Shown here: piece by piece, positions 1-11,878 of the stretch
Position numbering within the stretch: position 1 is the stretch's first letter
How the letters are laid out: each line of letters opens with the position of its first letter
Assembly (NCBI GenBank): GCA_920105805.1
Contig: CAKKTI010000084.1
Span: forward strand, 1-64,000
DNA: 64,000 bases
Reading direction: 5' to 3'
Source of the DNA: Condylostoma magnum
Lineage: Eukaryota > Ciliophora > Heterotrichea > Heterotrichida > Condylostomatidae
Program-made: the position numbers and the translations under genes
Notes under the pieces: generated by a model
The model's database searches: none
What the model saw: the letters and a program-made list of their open reading frames with translations, nothing else
Told to the model about the DNA's origin: nothing

Positions 1-1509
1 ATACCAAGGCTTAAAATAATTCGTAGATCAGTAAAATCTATTAACAAGGATACTTCTGTCGTTAAAATATGTAGGTAGTAATCAGTTGTTAGGGGATAAC
101 TACTTAAAAGTGAATCCTAATTATAAACTCGCAAATTCAGAGTAATTAAGAGAAATACTTAGAGAAATATTGACTTTAACAGAAGTTAGCAAAACGCTAG
201 TAGACTGGAATCTCCTGCAATTAGTTATAGAAAATCAGTTAGATTCAGCGAGTCAGAACAAAACTTTAAGCCTTTAAAAGTCAGATTTAAAGCAAAAAAC
301 GGATATTATACAAGAAGAGATCTATCCCCAGGGAAAACATTGAAAATTGGATAAAATTACTTTGATAGAAACACTTTTCCTATGCCTTCTCCTGTAGCTT
401 TACAGTATTTCAAAAGACAATTAAGTTTATATGAAAGAGCTGAGATTCTAGAGTACTCTAAAGTATATTTTTTAGGACTTGACTGCTAAAAACCTAAAAA
501 TTGTTACTTTTCTAATCAAGAAGGTTATTACAACTATGTATAAGGAGATTAGATAAGATATAGGTACGAGATAAATGATGCAATAGGTAAGGGAGCATTT
601 GGATAAGTGTTAAGATGTTTTGACCACAAAAAGAATTGCTATGTGGCAGTTAAAATAATGCAAAGAACTCCAAGTAAATACAGAGAAAATGAAATTTTAG
701 CACTTGAGATTATCAGTTAGAATGATTAAAGTGATATATTTGGTGTTATTAAGTACTTTAAAAACTTTAAATTCAGAGGACATCTTTGCATTGTTTTTGA
801 GCTTCTAAGTTTAAATTTACAGTAATTTATGAGTGTTGGAAACAACTAAAAGATTGCTAAAAATAATATCAAAAGTTTGACGATTTAATTGTTCTAAGCT
901 CTAAATTTCATACACTCGAATAATATAATACATTGTGACTTAAAGCCGGATAATATACTACTAAAACATCCTACAAAGGTCTCCGTAAAAATCATCGATT
1001 TTGGTACATCTTGTATAAATAATGAAACAGTTTTTACCTATTTACAGACTAGGTACTACAGAGCCCCTGAAATTATTCTAGGATGTAACTATTCGTATTA
1101 AATTGATATATGGTCTTTAGGATGCATTCTGGTTGAAATATACAAAGGAAAACCGTTGTTTTTAGGAAATAATGAGCATGAGGTAATGGCCAATATAATC
1201 TCTGTTATAGGATAACCACCTAGTGAGTTTATTGAGTAAGGAATTAGGTCTCCAGACTTTTTTGACTTCAATTTTAAATTTATTCAGCCTAAATCAATTG
1301 AAATAGGCTAAAAGACTAATTTAACTGAAGTTTTAAAGGATGCTGAGCCTGAATTTATCAGTCTAGTCTAATCCTGTATTAGGTGAGACCCATTGGAACG
1401 TATTACCACTGATTAGGCTTTATAGCTTCCCTGATTGAGTAATAATAAACGCAAACTTCAAAGTCTCAATAAGAAATTAGCAAACAGAAGATCTAAATTT
1501 CATGTATAG
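1..1509 (+). CDS. DYRK-family dual-specificity protein kinase, 5' end outside window
   Basis: Open from base 1 to TAG 1507-1509 (502 residues seen) with TAA/TAG as Gln and TGA as Trp. The DYRK box before the kinase domain reads QYFKRQLSLYERAEILEYSK. The kinase domain starts near residue 197 with GKGAFGQV, followed by VAVKIM (ATP lysine), HCDLKPDN (catalytic loop), IDFGTS and TRYYRAPEIILG. HCD instead of HRD and the activation-loop FTYLQ tyrosine are typical of DYRK, which autophosphorylates that tyrosine. All catalytic residues are present. No ATG lies in frame before 382, so the start is probably left of the window; ATG 382 is the fallback. TAA 1555 is an alternative stop. Family assignment is strong; substrate unknown. 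Confidence 0.9.
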
Positions 1510-1715
1510 TTATCATTTTTTAACGATATTTGTGTATTATACTATAAGTTTAATTAAATAATTAGCTTTACATTTCAATTTATTATAGTCTATTAGAATA
1601 ATACTCTTTATACTTATTAACAATACATTATAAATTTAATTAATACAGTGCTGATAACTATTAAATGACTTATATGGAAAAGAAAAGAAAACCCCGACAC
1701 AAAAAAACCCTCTCA

Positions 1716-2504
1716 ATGGCTTCCAAAGCTCTATCAATGGCCGATTACTGCCCTGAGCCAGCTAGAGGCCACAATCGATTAAAAGTTGATTAATAAGTAG
1801 AAAGTTGAAATAAGTAAAAATTCAGAATAAGAAGAGATTTAAATCCCTTCTACGATTTAGAAAGATAAGCAATGGGGAAGTCCAACGATTATAAAACCTT
1901 AAATACCAGATAGTTAGAAGTAAAAGAGCAGGGAAATCAGAGAATAAAACTAGAGCACAAATCTAGTGATGAAGGACTATAAATACTAAAACTGCCTAAA
2001 CTACCATTTGGAAAGCATTAAACATACAACCACGAGCACAACTTCTCCCGAAATCACTTTATTTATCCCAACTCTTCTCTAAGCAGCTAAAACTAGCTTG
2101 ACTTAAAAGAAATGAAAAGAAAAATTAAACTATTTGAGAAGAAAAAGTAAACTATACAAGGAATTAAGCATCCTGTACTTAAGAAGCTAAAATTAGCTAA
2201 TTTAAGCAACCATCATATATACTACAACAAGTCCGGAAGACTTATTTGTAAAATAGATTAAAAATCCTACAAGTCTTACGAAGCGGACACTGCCAAGTAC
2301 CGTGAGCTTCTCCACTTCAACAAGCATCCAGTGAATAAGTCGATAGTTAAGAAAATTATACCAAAACACAGCCCAGCCACCGATACCTTTGACCGTTTGC
2401 ACAGAAATAAAACAAGATCCTTAAGTCCCCTGGAACTAGAAGATCTAAGCAACTATTCCAAAAGCTTACTAGAAAAATACGAGCTGCTTTTCACTAATAA
2501 TTAA
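1716..2504 (+). CDS. Hypothetical basic protein
   Basis: About 262 residues from ATG 1716 (MASKALSMADYCPEPARGHN) to TAA 2502-2504. No domain recognised. It is rich in Lys, Asn, Gln and His, with a basic middle (KEMKRKIKLFEKKKQ) that may form a short helix. Its stop is followed by one base and then the ATG of the Bud20-like gene, so the two transcripts must share or nearly share that boundary. The stop is placed by that neighbour, not by homology. Composition favours this frame over the other two, which are also open under this code. Confidence 0.6.
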
Positions 2505-2505
2505 A

Positions 2506-2859
2506 ATGGGAAAGCCTTAGACCAGGAAAAAGTAAACAGCAGGCAACAAAATCCACAAACGTGCGAAGAAAATGAAGCATTACTACAAGGACATTGACTA
2601 GGTACACGAGGACCTGGCTCCAGAGAACTCATATAAACTGTAAAACTAGCCAATCAACGAGGATTTGCCAGGTCTTGGGCAATACTACTGCATCCCATGT
2701 GCCAGGTACTTTATATCAGACTACGCAAAGCAGCGACATATAAGAACCAAAGAGCACAAAAAGCGTTAAAAGCGTTTACGGGAGCCCGTACATACTCAAG
2801 CTGACGCTGAAAGATTTGCAGGGCTTGGGAGGTCCACGAACACAATGCAATTAGATTAG
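2506..2859 (+). CDS. BUD20: Bud20/ZNF593-type C2H2 zinc-finger ribosome-export factor
   Basis: 117 residues from ATG 2506 to TAG 2857-2859, the usual family length (116-134). The basic N-terminus MGKPQTRKKQTAGNKIHKRA is followed by DIDQVHEDL, GLGQYYCIPCARYF and the finger histidines in RHIRTKEHKKR, then EPVHTQADAERFAGLG, all in the order found in yeast Bud20 and human ZNF593. In yeast the protein rides on pre-60S particles as a nuclear export adaptor. Five in-frame TAA/TAG codons fall at Gln positions. The stop lies only 10 bp before the lipase ATG, which helps fix it. Confidence 0.9.
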
Positions 2860-2860
2860 T

Positions 2861-2867
2861 TATATAA
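2861..2867 (+). promoter_or_regulatory. TATATAA motif directly before the lipase ATG
   Basis: TATATAA occupies most of the 10-bp gap between the Bud20 stop and the lipase ATG. The same heptamer abuts the ATG at 20415-20421 (minus strand) and 25844-25850. It is too close to the ATG to be a classical TATA box unless leaders are near zero, so it may instead be a start-context or core promoter element. Confidence 0.35.
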
Positions 2868-2869
2868 AT

Positions 2870-4009
2870 ATGCTTGGCCTCATTTTATCGATAGTCAACG
2901 CCGTGAACCCAGATGCAGATTACACTTTTATCCAGTACTGCAACCATTATGGGTTCAAAGCAGAAAATCATACAGTGGTTACCTAGGACGGATATCTTTT
3001 AAAGATGTTTAGAATTCCAGGGTACTTAAATGAAACTCATGTAGAGTAAAAACCTGTAGTGCTGATGCAGCACGGGCTTTTGGACTCTTCTGATACCTTT
3101 ATTACCAATGATCCTGATATTGCACCCGGGCTCACCTTGGCGCGATCTGGGTTTGATGTGTGGTTTGGTAATAACAGGGGGAATAAATACTCCATTGGAC
3201 ATACAACGCTTAAGACTAATTCTAATGCGTTCTGGGCGTTTAGTTGGCAGGAAATGGCTAAGTATGATGTGCCAGCAATGGTTGGGTATACTTTGGACAA
3301 AACTGGTAAGGAAAAGCTGAGTTATGTTGGGCATTCGGAAGGCACTGTGTAATACTTCGCACATTTGGCTGATCATCCTGAGTTTTCTAGTAAGATTAAC
3401 TTGTTTGTAGGGCTGGCCCCACTCACTTTTATTAGGCATGTTGATGTGAGCTTGCTTAAGTTTTTGAATGATCCTGAGCTGTTCAAGTTGGTTAAGATTT
3501 TAGGAATTCATCAGTTTTTGCCGTATCCTGATACACCTACACTTTTTTATTACTTGTGTGACTATCTCAGCTTTATATGTACATCTATTGTTGGATTTTT
3601 AACTAATTTGTAAACTCAGTATGATAATTCTGCTAGATACGATGTTATTCTTGCGCATGAGCCTGGTGGAACGAGTATCTAGAATATGTAATACTGGTAA
3701 TAAATGCTTAATTATAAGGATTATAGGTTCTAGAAGTATGACTATGGAGAAACAGAGAATATGGCTATATATGGATAATCTGTGCCTCCTTTATATGATT
3801 TAACGAAGATTCCTGGGCCATTGGCCTTTTTCTCTGGGAAATATGATAGACTAGGAGATCCTATTGATACTCTTGAGTTAGTGAAATATGTTAACAAATC
3901 ACTGGTGTATTGGAGAAATGATCTAGATGCAGGACATCTTACTTTTATGTGGGGGAAAAACATGACGTATTTCGAGGATGTTGTGCATCTTATTAATAAG
4001 TATAGTTAG
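2870..4009 (+). CDS. Secreted/lysosomal acid lipase (AB-hydrolase, LIPA/gastric lipase family)
   Basis: 379 residues. The N-terminal MLGLILSIVNA looks like a short signal peptide. The lipase N-terminal region reads YCNHYGFKAENHTVVTQDGY, followed by VLMQHGLLDSSDTF (oxyanion region) and DVWFGNNRGNKYS. The nucleophile elbow is GHSEGT, the likely acid is the Asp of SGKYDRLGDP, and the His is in DAGHLTFMWG, so the triad is intact. Family members hydrolyse triglycerides and sterol esters in acidic vacuoles, a plausible digestive role in a phagotroph. It ends with tandem TAG TAA at 4007-4012, where the family ends. Confidence 0.92.
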
Positions 4010-4113
4010 TAATCCTAATTAGTTTAAATAAAAATGCCTGTAACTATTTATTAGGTTTATAGTAAAAAGCATTGAATAATACCGCCGCTTAAAATTTAAT
4101 CTAAATTACTAAA

Positions 4114-4851
4114 CTAATGATAAACAATGAACATAGTATAGCCAATGTTTGCACCATAGTGTCCTTACCACCAATTTTCATCCTTTGATTTCACCTGGAA
4201 TTTACACTTTCTTGAGTTTTGAGGAATAGTCCCATATAGTCTAAACCATTACCATTCATAATGACCATCTACAACTTCTCCTAATTCTTCCGGATACAAT
4301 TTGCAAGATCTTTAAACAATATCTCCAGGTTTAAAAGTTACTTAAAATCTTGCGACTCCTGGACAATCCGATCTTCTGCACGCAACAATGCCAGCCACAA
4401 ATTTAGCTCCCCCATAAGGAGAAACATTGATATCTTATGTCAACTCGCACCACTCATAACTCCCAACGAAGGAAGCTTAAAGACCTTTGTAAACTTTAAG
4501 ATTCTAAATTAGCCACCCATTGGCCCTATTATAAGGGTCCCAATAATCATAGCCAAATTATCCACAAGGGTTCTGAATTAGATTAGGCTGCACAAGTATA
4601 GAATAAATATCATTTGGATCATTAGAATTCGTTTAAAAAACTTCTGCAAGCCTTTACCTGTAATTTTAGAAACCAACTTCTTTATTTGTCAGAAAAGCTA
4701 GTTTTCTAAAAATTCTAATTCATATAAAAACTGGATCGCTATAAAACGAATCTTTTATATAATGGCTCAATTGTAGGATAGAGACCATGTCTTATGCAGA
4801 AGCAAAGTGTACAACCAACTTTAAGATCCTTAAATTTCTTTATTAAGACAT
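4114..4851 (-). CDS. F-box protein with FBA (sugar-binding NPCC/Fbs-like) domain
   Basis: About 245 residues from ATG 4851 (MSQQRNLRILKLVVHF). Residues 8-50 resemble a divergent F-box (ILKLVV...SHYIKDSFYSDPVFIW). The rest matches the F-box-associated domain of FBXO2/6/44: NPCGQFGYDYWDPYNRANGW, VGSYEWCELTQDI, an acidic/aromatic WFRLYG stretch and WWQGHYGANIG. Mammalian relatives recruit N-glycoproteins to SCF ubiquitin ligases. Whether sugar binding holds here cannot be judged. The stop is TAG 4114-4116 or TAA 4096-4098; both are within about 105 bp of the convergent lipase stop. Confidence 0.78.
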
Positions 4852-5472
4852 ATTTTATTGTTATCATTTGGGTTTTAAGGAATTATTGATTCAATGTGTT
4901 TAAATAATGCTATTTGTGGTTGTTTATATTAAAAAGCAAATTGAGTGTTAAAGGGTTAATTACTATATAAGCATAAAACCATTAATTGTACTAATGCTAG
5001 TTGATTGGATAAGCCATCCCTGTTTAGAATACCCTTTTTATTAATATAATTGGATATGTATAAATTTAAGATTGTTAAAGTCTCTATTAAATCTATATAG
5101 TGTTAACTCTTTTTTATTATTTCTTCAACTTAGTATTTATGTATTATGTGTAGTTGTATTCCATACTGATATAAATTTACTATTTTATAGAACCAAAATA
5201 TAAGAAATTGGTTATTGAATTACTGTAGTTTGAGTTAACCAATTTTTACTTCATTTTTGACATACAACATTTTAGCTAATACTTTTTCATTATACTATAA
5301 GCCTGCTTTATCATCGCAATCATTAATACAATCTTTTGATTTAATTAATAATTTTGCACTTCATAATAGTTATAATCAATCAACTAGCTGTATTAAGTTA
5401 ATTATTCCCTTAGATAAATTTTAAAGCGTAACTTCCAACCTCATTTTATTATTTTAATATTAAGTCTACCTA
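4852..5472. other. AT-rich intergenic region, nothing recognised
   Basis: About 620 bp between two minus-strand genes. Composition is very AT-rich, there is no convincing frame on either strand and I found no tRNA fold. It presumably carries the promoter of the F-box gene and the 3' end of the thiolase-like gene. Confidence 0.5.
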
Positions 5473-6633
5473 CTAACTTCTCTCTAATAGCACTGAAAAT
5501 CCGGTTCCTGTTACAGTAGAGCCACTCACAACTCCAAATCTTAAATTTCTTTATTTCAACTCATTCAAAACAGTAATTATTTACTTAAATCCTGTAGCTC
5601 CATAAGCATTTCCAACTGCAATGGCGCCTCCTTAAACATTAAATTTTTCATCTGGTATCTATAAAGTGTTCTTAGTATAAATTGCCTCTGCTGCATTGTT
5701 TTCAACTATTTCAAATAAGTCTACATCCTGTACTGATTTTCCAGTCTTTTGTAGAAGGCGAGTGATAGCTGCTGCTTATTATGTTCCTAACTCCTATTCA
5801 GAAACTCCAACCATTGTATGTGCAACCCATTTTCCTAGGGGTGTCAAATTATTCTTTTAAGCTGAAGCAGGATTACATAGAAGTAAAAGGCCTGCACAGT
5901 CAGCTTCTACTGGGAAATTTAACTTGGTTGTTACTCCTTGGTTTGTGAAGGGAGACTCTTAAGAGAGCTGTTATTAGTTAAGCTCAGTTGAAAACTCGTC
6001 TTAATCTACTGAAATCTCTTTTTCTTGGGAGTCTTTTGTTTAGAACTTAATCACTCCCTACGACTTCGCAGCATCCTTTGCCTTTTAATAACTCCTCAAA
6101 GCAAATTAATCCACTTACTCTCTGGTAATTCCGAACTTCCTAGCGATTTCATCACTTGCTCTTATTCCCTTAGCCCTTAAATCCTCTCCCATAACAACAA
6201 CTCCACTTGAATCATACTTACTCATAAATTCCATTCCAATAGCAATGTTAACCTGCTCAGTGCCCAAAGCAATGCATTCGGCCTTATTAGCAGCAGCTTG
6301 CAACCCGGAAGCTTCTAATCTATTGACCACATCCATTCCAGTATTATAAGGCACTCCTCCTAGCATGTGTCCAAGTCTGGCTACAGTCATATTGCTAGGC
6401 CTACCCAAAGCATTACCAACACAAATATCTTCTACTTACGTTGCATCAAGTCTAGTTTAAGACAGTAATTCCTAGAAAAGCTTTTATATAAATTGATCAA
6501 GAAGCAATGTGCTGTATTTCCCTGTTTTAGCAGGAGAGAAAGGAGTTCTCAAAGCTGCACATATAAGGACGTCGTTGCTTTGAGTGGTTAGGTGAGAATT
6601 TATTAGGAATAAGCGTCTTGTAGAGATATCCAT
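5473..6633 (-). CDS. Thiolase-fold protein lacking all catalytic residues (pseudo-thiolase)
   Basis: 386 residues from ATG 6633 (MDISTRRLFLINSH) to tandem TAG TAG at 5475-5470. The fold is clearly thiolase: DVLICAALRTPFSP, GNALGRPSNMTVARLGHMLG, SGLQAAANKAECIALG, IAIGMEFMS, then GGAIAVGNAYGATG and a C-terminal STVTGTGFSVLLE. The active site is gone. The nucleophile motif N-x-x-C-x-S-G reads NRLEASG (Cys to Glu), the GHPxGxSG histidine is Asn (GNAYGATG), the C-terminal Cys-x-G motif has no Cys, and the NEAF motif reads VENNAAEA. It probably cannot cleave 3-ketoacyl-CoA and may have a structural or binding role. Length and frame are otherwise intact, so this is not simple decay. Confidence 0.88.
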
Positions 6634-6677
6634 ATTTATAAGTAGTGATGTCATTTGCTAGAAATTTGTTGGATAAT

Positions 6678-6742
6678 TAAAAATGATGAAAATATACAGT
6701 CTGGCTTTGATGATTCTCACACACCAAGATCTGTACTGAGTA
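6678..6742 (+). ncRNA. C/D box snoRNA, LSU rRNA 2'-O-methylation guide
   Basis: Box C ATGATGA 6683-6689, a weak D' (CTGG 6701-6704), C' TGATGAT 6708-6714 and box D CTGA 6736-6739. The bases just before box D include CACCAAGATCTG, complementary to the universally conserved 28S/25S stretch CAGATCTTGGTG (from memory of rRNA), with one further G-U and one A-U pair toward box D. By the D+5 rule the target is the G of TGCAG. Length of about 60 nt is normal. Confidence 0.72.
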
Positions 6743-6751
6743 TATATATAA

Positions 6752-6812
6752 ATCCATGAGGAAATTTAATAGACTGTCATTGATGACACCTAATCACCAA
6801 GATCTCTGATAT
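6752..6812 (+). ncRNA. Second C/D box snoRNA with overlapping guide
   Basis: Box C variant ATGAGGA 6756-6762, C' TGATGAC 6781-6787 and box D CTGA 6806-6809. The guide before box D is TCACCAAGATCT, matching AGATCTTGGTG in LSU rRNA, the same site as the preceding snoRNA. Box D sits 3 nt earlier on the duplex, so the predicted target shifts to the C of CAGATC. TATATATATAAA lies just upstream and may be its promoter. Both snoRNAs sit in the gap between two minus-strand genes. Confidence 0.65.
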
Positions 6813-6817
6813 TTATA

Positions 6818-8152
6818 TTAACTATTGTCTTCGTGGATTCTTAGAATTCTCGTGATAATTTTGTTCTTGTTGCTGTATAAAGCGAAAATTGGTTTCTTGG
6901 GTTTGTTTATGTAGATGCTTTGTCTTTTGAATGCATGTAAAATTATTGAGCTTTCTTGTTCTAATTGAATTCCTTGTTGGAATATTATATTAGAGTGCAA
7001 TTAACGTTTGAATCTTCGAACTGTGATTGTATACTAGAATATACTTTCATGTAGTAAAGATTGGATTTCTTGTTCTCTGATAGTCTCATTTATGCGATTT
7101 TAAGATAAATCTGAAGTGTCAATTACTCCATTTTCCATCTGTTCTTCAATATTTAATCATTGCAGTTTTAAAGCTAATTTTCTGGCTTGCTATATTGTAA
7201 ATCAGCTTTTAATAGATCTTTAGATTCTTAGTATTGATCAATATCATTTAGCTGTAAGTAAAAATAACTTTTTCTCTGTTACTGCCTAGTCTATTACTGA
7301 ATTTAAAATTACTGTCTATTTCTACTGTTTTTTGGTTAAAAAATGAGATAAAAATTTCGTTTTGTTGATAAAAGACAACTTTTACTGCCTTTTGCGGATT
7401 TTTTTCAGCTTTAATTTGAAAAATCCAACTGTTTTTGCAATGTAATATATAAATTGTAAGTATTTACTTATTGTCTACTTTTGCTTAAAAAGATTGAGTC
7501 ATTTTAGCCTTAGAAATCTACTTATACTCATACTGATTATTATTGTGCTTAAATATTTTCTAGCTTCTTAATATAAGTGCCTTTTTTACAGTTAATCTAT
7601 TTTTTCTAACTTCTTTTTCACTTTCAGTTCCTTTTCTTACTGAATTTTATTGTCTAATTCTCTTTTTGTTTAGTATATTAATTGCCTCTTTAACAATCTT
7701 TTATCTTTACTGACCTGTAACTTAATCTTTTGATTATTCTAAGAGAATTGTTACATATCAAGCTTTTTAAGTCTAGAGTGATTTAATCTTTTCCTTGTAA
7801 AGGCTTCACATACTAACTAAAAATTACACTTTAATTTGTCTGTCAAATCAATGTCAAATCTTGGCAATTAATCGAAATAATGGCCTTAATCTTGATTAGT
7901 ATGCTTTATAACTGACCTTTTCTTCTTATTACACATTAGCTACGTTGGAGTTTGTATAGGTGATATAGAATTCTCTGTACTTTTAGTAAATGATTATTTA
8001 GTTAAGTATTACCTATCCGTCTTATTCAGTCTCCAAACACTTTTCTCTTATTAATTATTCCTTTATTTTTTAAATCTGGAACGTTAACAAAATCTTTAAG
8101 TTAATTTTTCTAGTTTATCAAGTTTTAAATCTAATTTATAGTCAAAGTTCAT
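6818..8152 (-). CDS. Hypothetical basic protein with coiled-coil and IQ-like segments
   Basis: 444 residues from ATG 8152 (MNFDYKLDLKLDKLEKLTQR) to TAA 6820-6818. Not recognised. The protein is very basic. A middle helix reads KELKVKKKLEKIDQLQKRH, and the segment ILRIQRSIKSWFTIQQARKL resembles an IQ motif, so calmodulin binding is possible but unproven. The C-terminus is PKKPIFALYSNKNKIITRIL. Codon arithmetic from start to stop is uninterrupted (445 codons). It is divergent from the CDPK gene across a 267-bp gap. Confidence 0.6.
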
Positions 8153-8419
8153 TTTTAATAGTTTTATAGAACAAACTTAATTTATTATTTTCAATTCTAA
8201 TGTTGAAATATTATAAGAACCTTTTTCTTATAATAAAATGAGTTAGGAGTTTGTAATCATATTACAAAATTCTATTGTTGAACATAATATATGAATCCTT
8301 CCATTTAATTAGCTATATTATTTATTAATTAATTACTGTTAGTAAAACAACTCAATTTTAGTATATAGCTCATTTTCAAAACAGTCCATATATTTTCACT
8401 ATTAAAGTACAATATTTAA

Positions 8420-9904
<1,485 letters not shown>

Positions 9905-9906
9905 TC

Positions 9907-11625
9907 TTACTTATCATGTTGAATTTCACTAATATCCAAATGACTAATAATCAAACTTTTCTCAATAATCTCGAACTCTTAAAGACTTGATATAGACTAG
10001 GCTGAATTTTGTATGTTATGCTTGATCTTTTAGTTCCTAGGTGTTGATACTGAAGACTAATCAGTCTCTGTATCTAATCTGTCATTATGCTCTTAAACAG
10101 GGCTCACAATATCAACTTAATCACACTTTATTGTCTCTAATACAGGCTTACAGTTTTTAATGGAAATGCTTTGCTGTGGTTGTGTTTTGTATAAAACTGG
10201 CTTTTCTTCTTGTATTGAGTCCATTGCCCTGACAGCTTCGTGTTGATCATATTCAATAATTTAGTTCATTATTGAAAAATTAATACTGTTGTTGTGAGGC
10301 TTTTCATTGCTTTAGTTACACTATAATTAACGAATACATTGTGAGCTAGATCGCCTCATGTTAGGTCTATTAATTTTTCTTTTATCTCTTGATTTATTTG
10401 TAATATTTGGAGTAGTTGGCTTAGAATTTTCAGTGTTTTCTCTATATTTTAGCATAGATTTACTTAAGCTTCTATCTAAATTAACCCTACTGAGCCTATG
10501 TCTAGAAAAGGATCTTTGGACTGATTTCTACCTTGTACTATCTTAGCATTACAATTTGCTATAAAATGCACTTAACTTGTTTAATAGCTTAAATAAATCC
10601 TTGACTACTCCCCCTGCAGTGCTGCTTATTTAATTAAGTTTGACGCCCTTTAATATTTCTCGTGTTCTATGCATTGCAGTTGCGCTAATTTTCCCTTATC
10701 TTACATAATCATTAGATTTTCTTATATGTTAGATTACTCTACCCGGGTTTCCTAAGTATTACATAGCAGAGCTTCATCCCCTACTGATCATAACTCTGCA
10801 ACTGGGAGTAACATCTATATCCTAATCAACCTCCGACATAAAGGATAATAAAGCTATTAGGACCTTTTAGGTAGTTTTGCATGGAAGTCTAGTATTTTTT
10901 AGTGTGATTAAATTTCTGACCTGCACTTTTCCGATTAGTTGTTTAATCGATTACTCTAAACTACTGAATCTGAGATTTTTGTTATAATTGTCTAATATGA
11001 TACCTATCTAAACTCCGCTGGTTGCCATTAACATGTCGTTGACAGCCTATACTAATAGTTTTAGTTCATAAGAGCCTACTCTACTCTCAGTGCCTAGTAC
11101 TTGCAGTATATCTTTTAGGGTTTTTTCTATAAGTTGTAGCATACTGTCTGGTGCTGTAGTGCTTTGCTATTTAAACTGTAGAAATGTTAGGGAAATATCT
11201 GACATCTCAAACACCATTTATGATGGAAGCTTTTTGTCATTTTGTAGATAATAATTAACTCTTTGTATAAAGTTATGCAGGATTTAAGTTTACTAGGTCT
11301 TTTGTATTATGTCAGAGTCTTAAAATGCCTCAGTGACTTAGGATTTAGATCTTATACTTCTATGCTTGATTTATTACTAGCGTTAGTTTTCTTTCATAGG
11401 ACTTGTCTTTGTTTAATGCAAATCTTTAGTAGAAGCTCTTCTATGGTATGTTGTTTAGATTATTGGTTTATTTGAATTTTATAGTACAGGGCTTTAGCAG
11501 TCTTCATCTTCACTTGCTGAATTTTCCAGTGAGTTCAGAAGACTATTGAACTACAGCTCCCCTCTACTAAAAGCCTTATTAAGGAGTTCTTTCCTAGCTG
11601 ATGTCGTTAAATTTATTCTTTCCAT
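9907..11625 (-). CDS. Protein with a dynein-heavy-chain stalk-base-like domain
   Basis: 572 residues from ATG 11625 (MERINLTTSARKELLNKAFS) to TAA 9909-9907. The centre resembles the part of dynein heavy chain where the coiled-coil stalk leaves the AAA ring: LPCKTTQKVLIALLSFMSEV, then GWSSAMQYLGNPGRVIQHIR, KISATAMHRTREILKG and ISSTAGGVVKDLFKLLNKL. The dynein counterparts are VKLVMEAVCIM, W..AKKLM..P.KF, and SKAAAGLCKWVRAM. No AAA modules are present; the flanks are Ser-, Gln- and Lys-rich. The match is from memory of the family and is moderate. A microtubule-related role is an inference. Confidence 0.6.
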
Positions 11626-11878
11626 TTTATATTTTGATTAACTGTAATAAATATCTCTGGATTATAAAACCTAATGATTTTAGAGGTTGTTTGTATTATT
11701 AATTATAAATATCTAGATCTGATGGAACATGTTGATTAATTGCCTATTTTGGTCACATCAATATAAATATTTTTATAATAGTAGAACATTGTTAAAAGAT
11801 TAATTAAGCTGTAAGTTACAATAAGTTCTGGATTCCTTAAAATTATTCTATTACTTATTAAAATTAAGTTTAGCTGAA

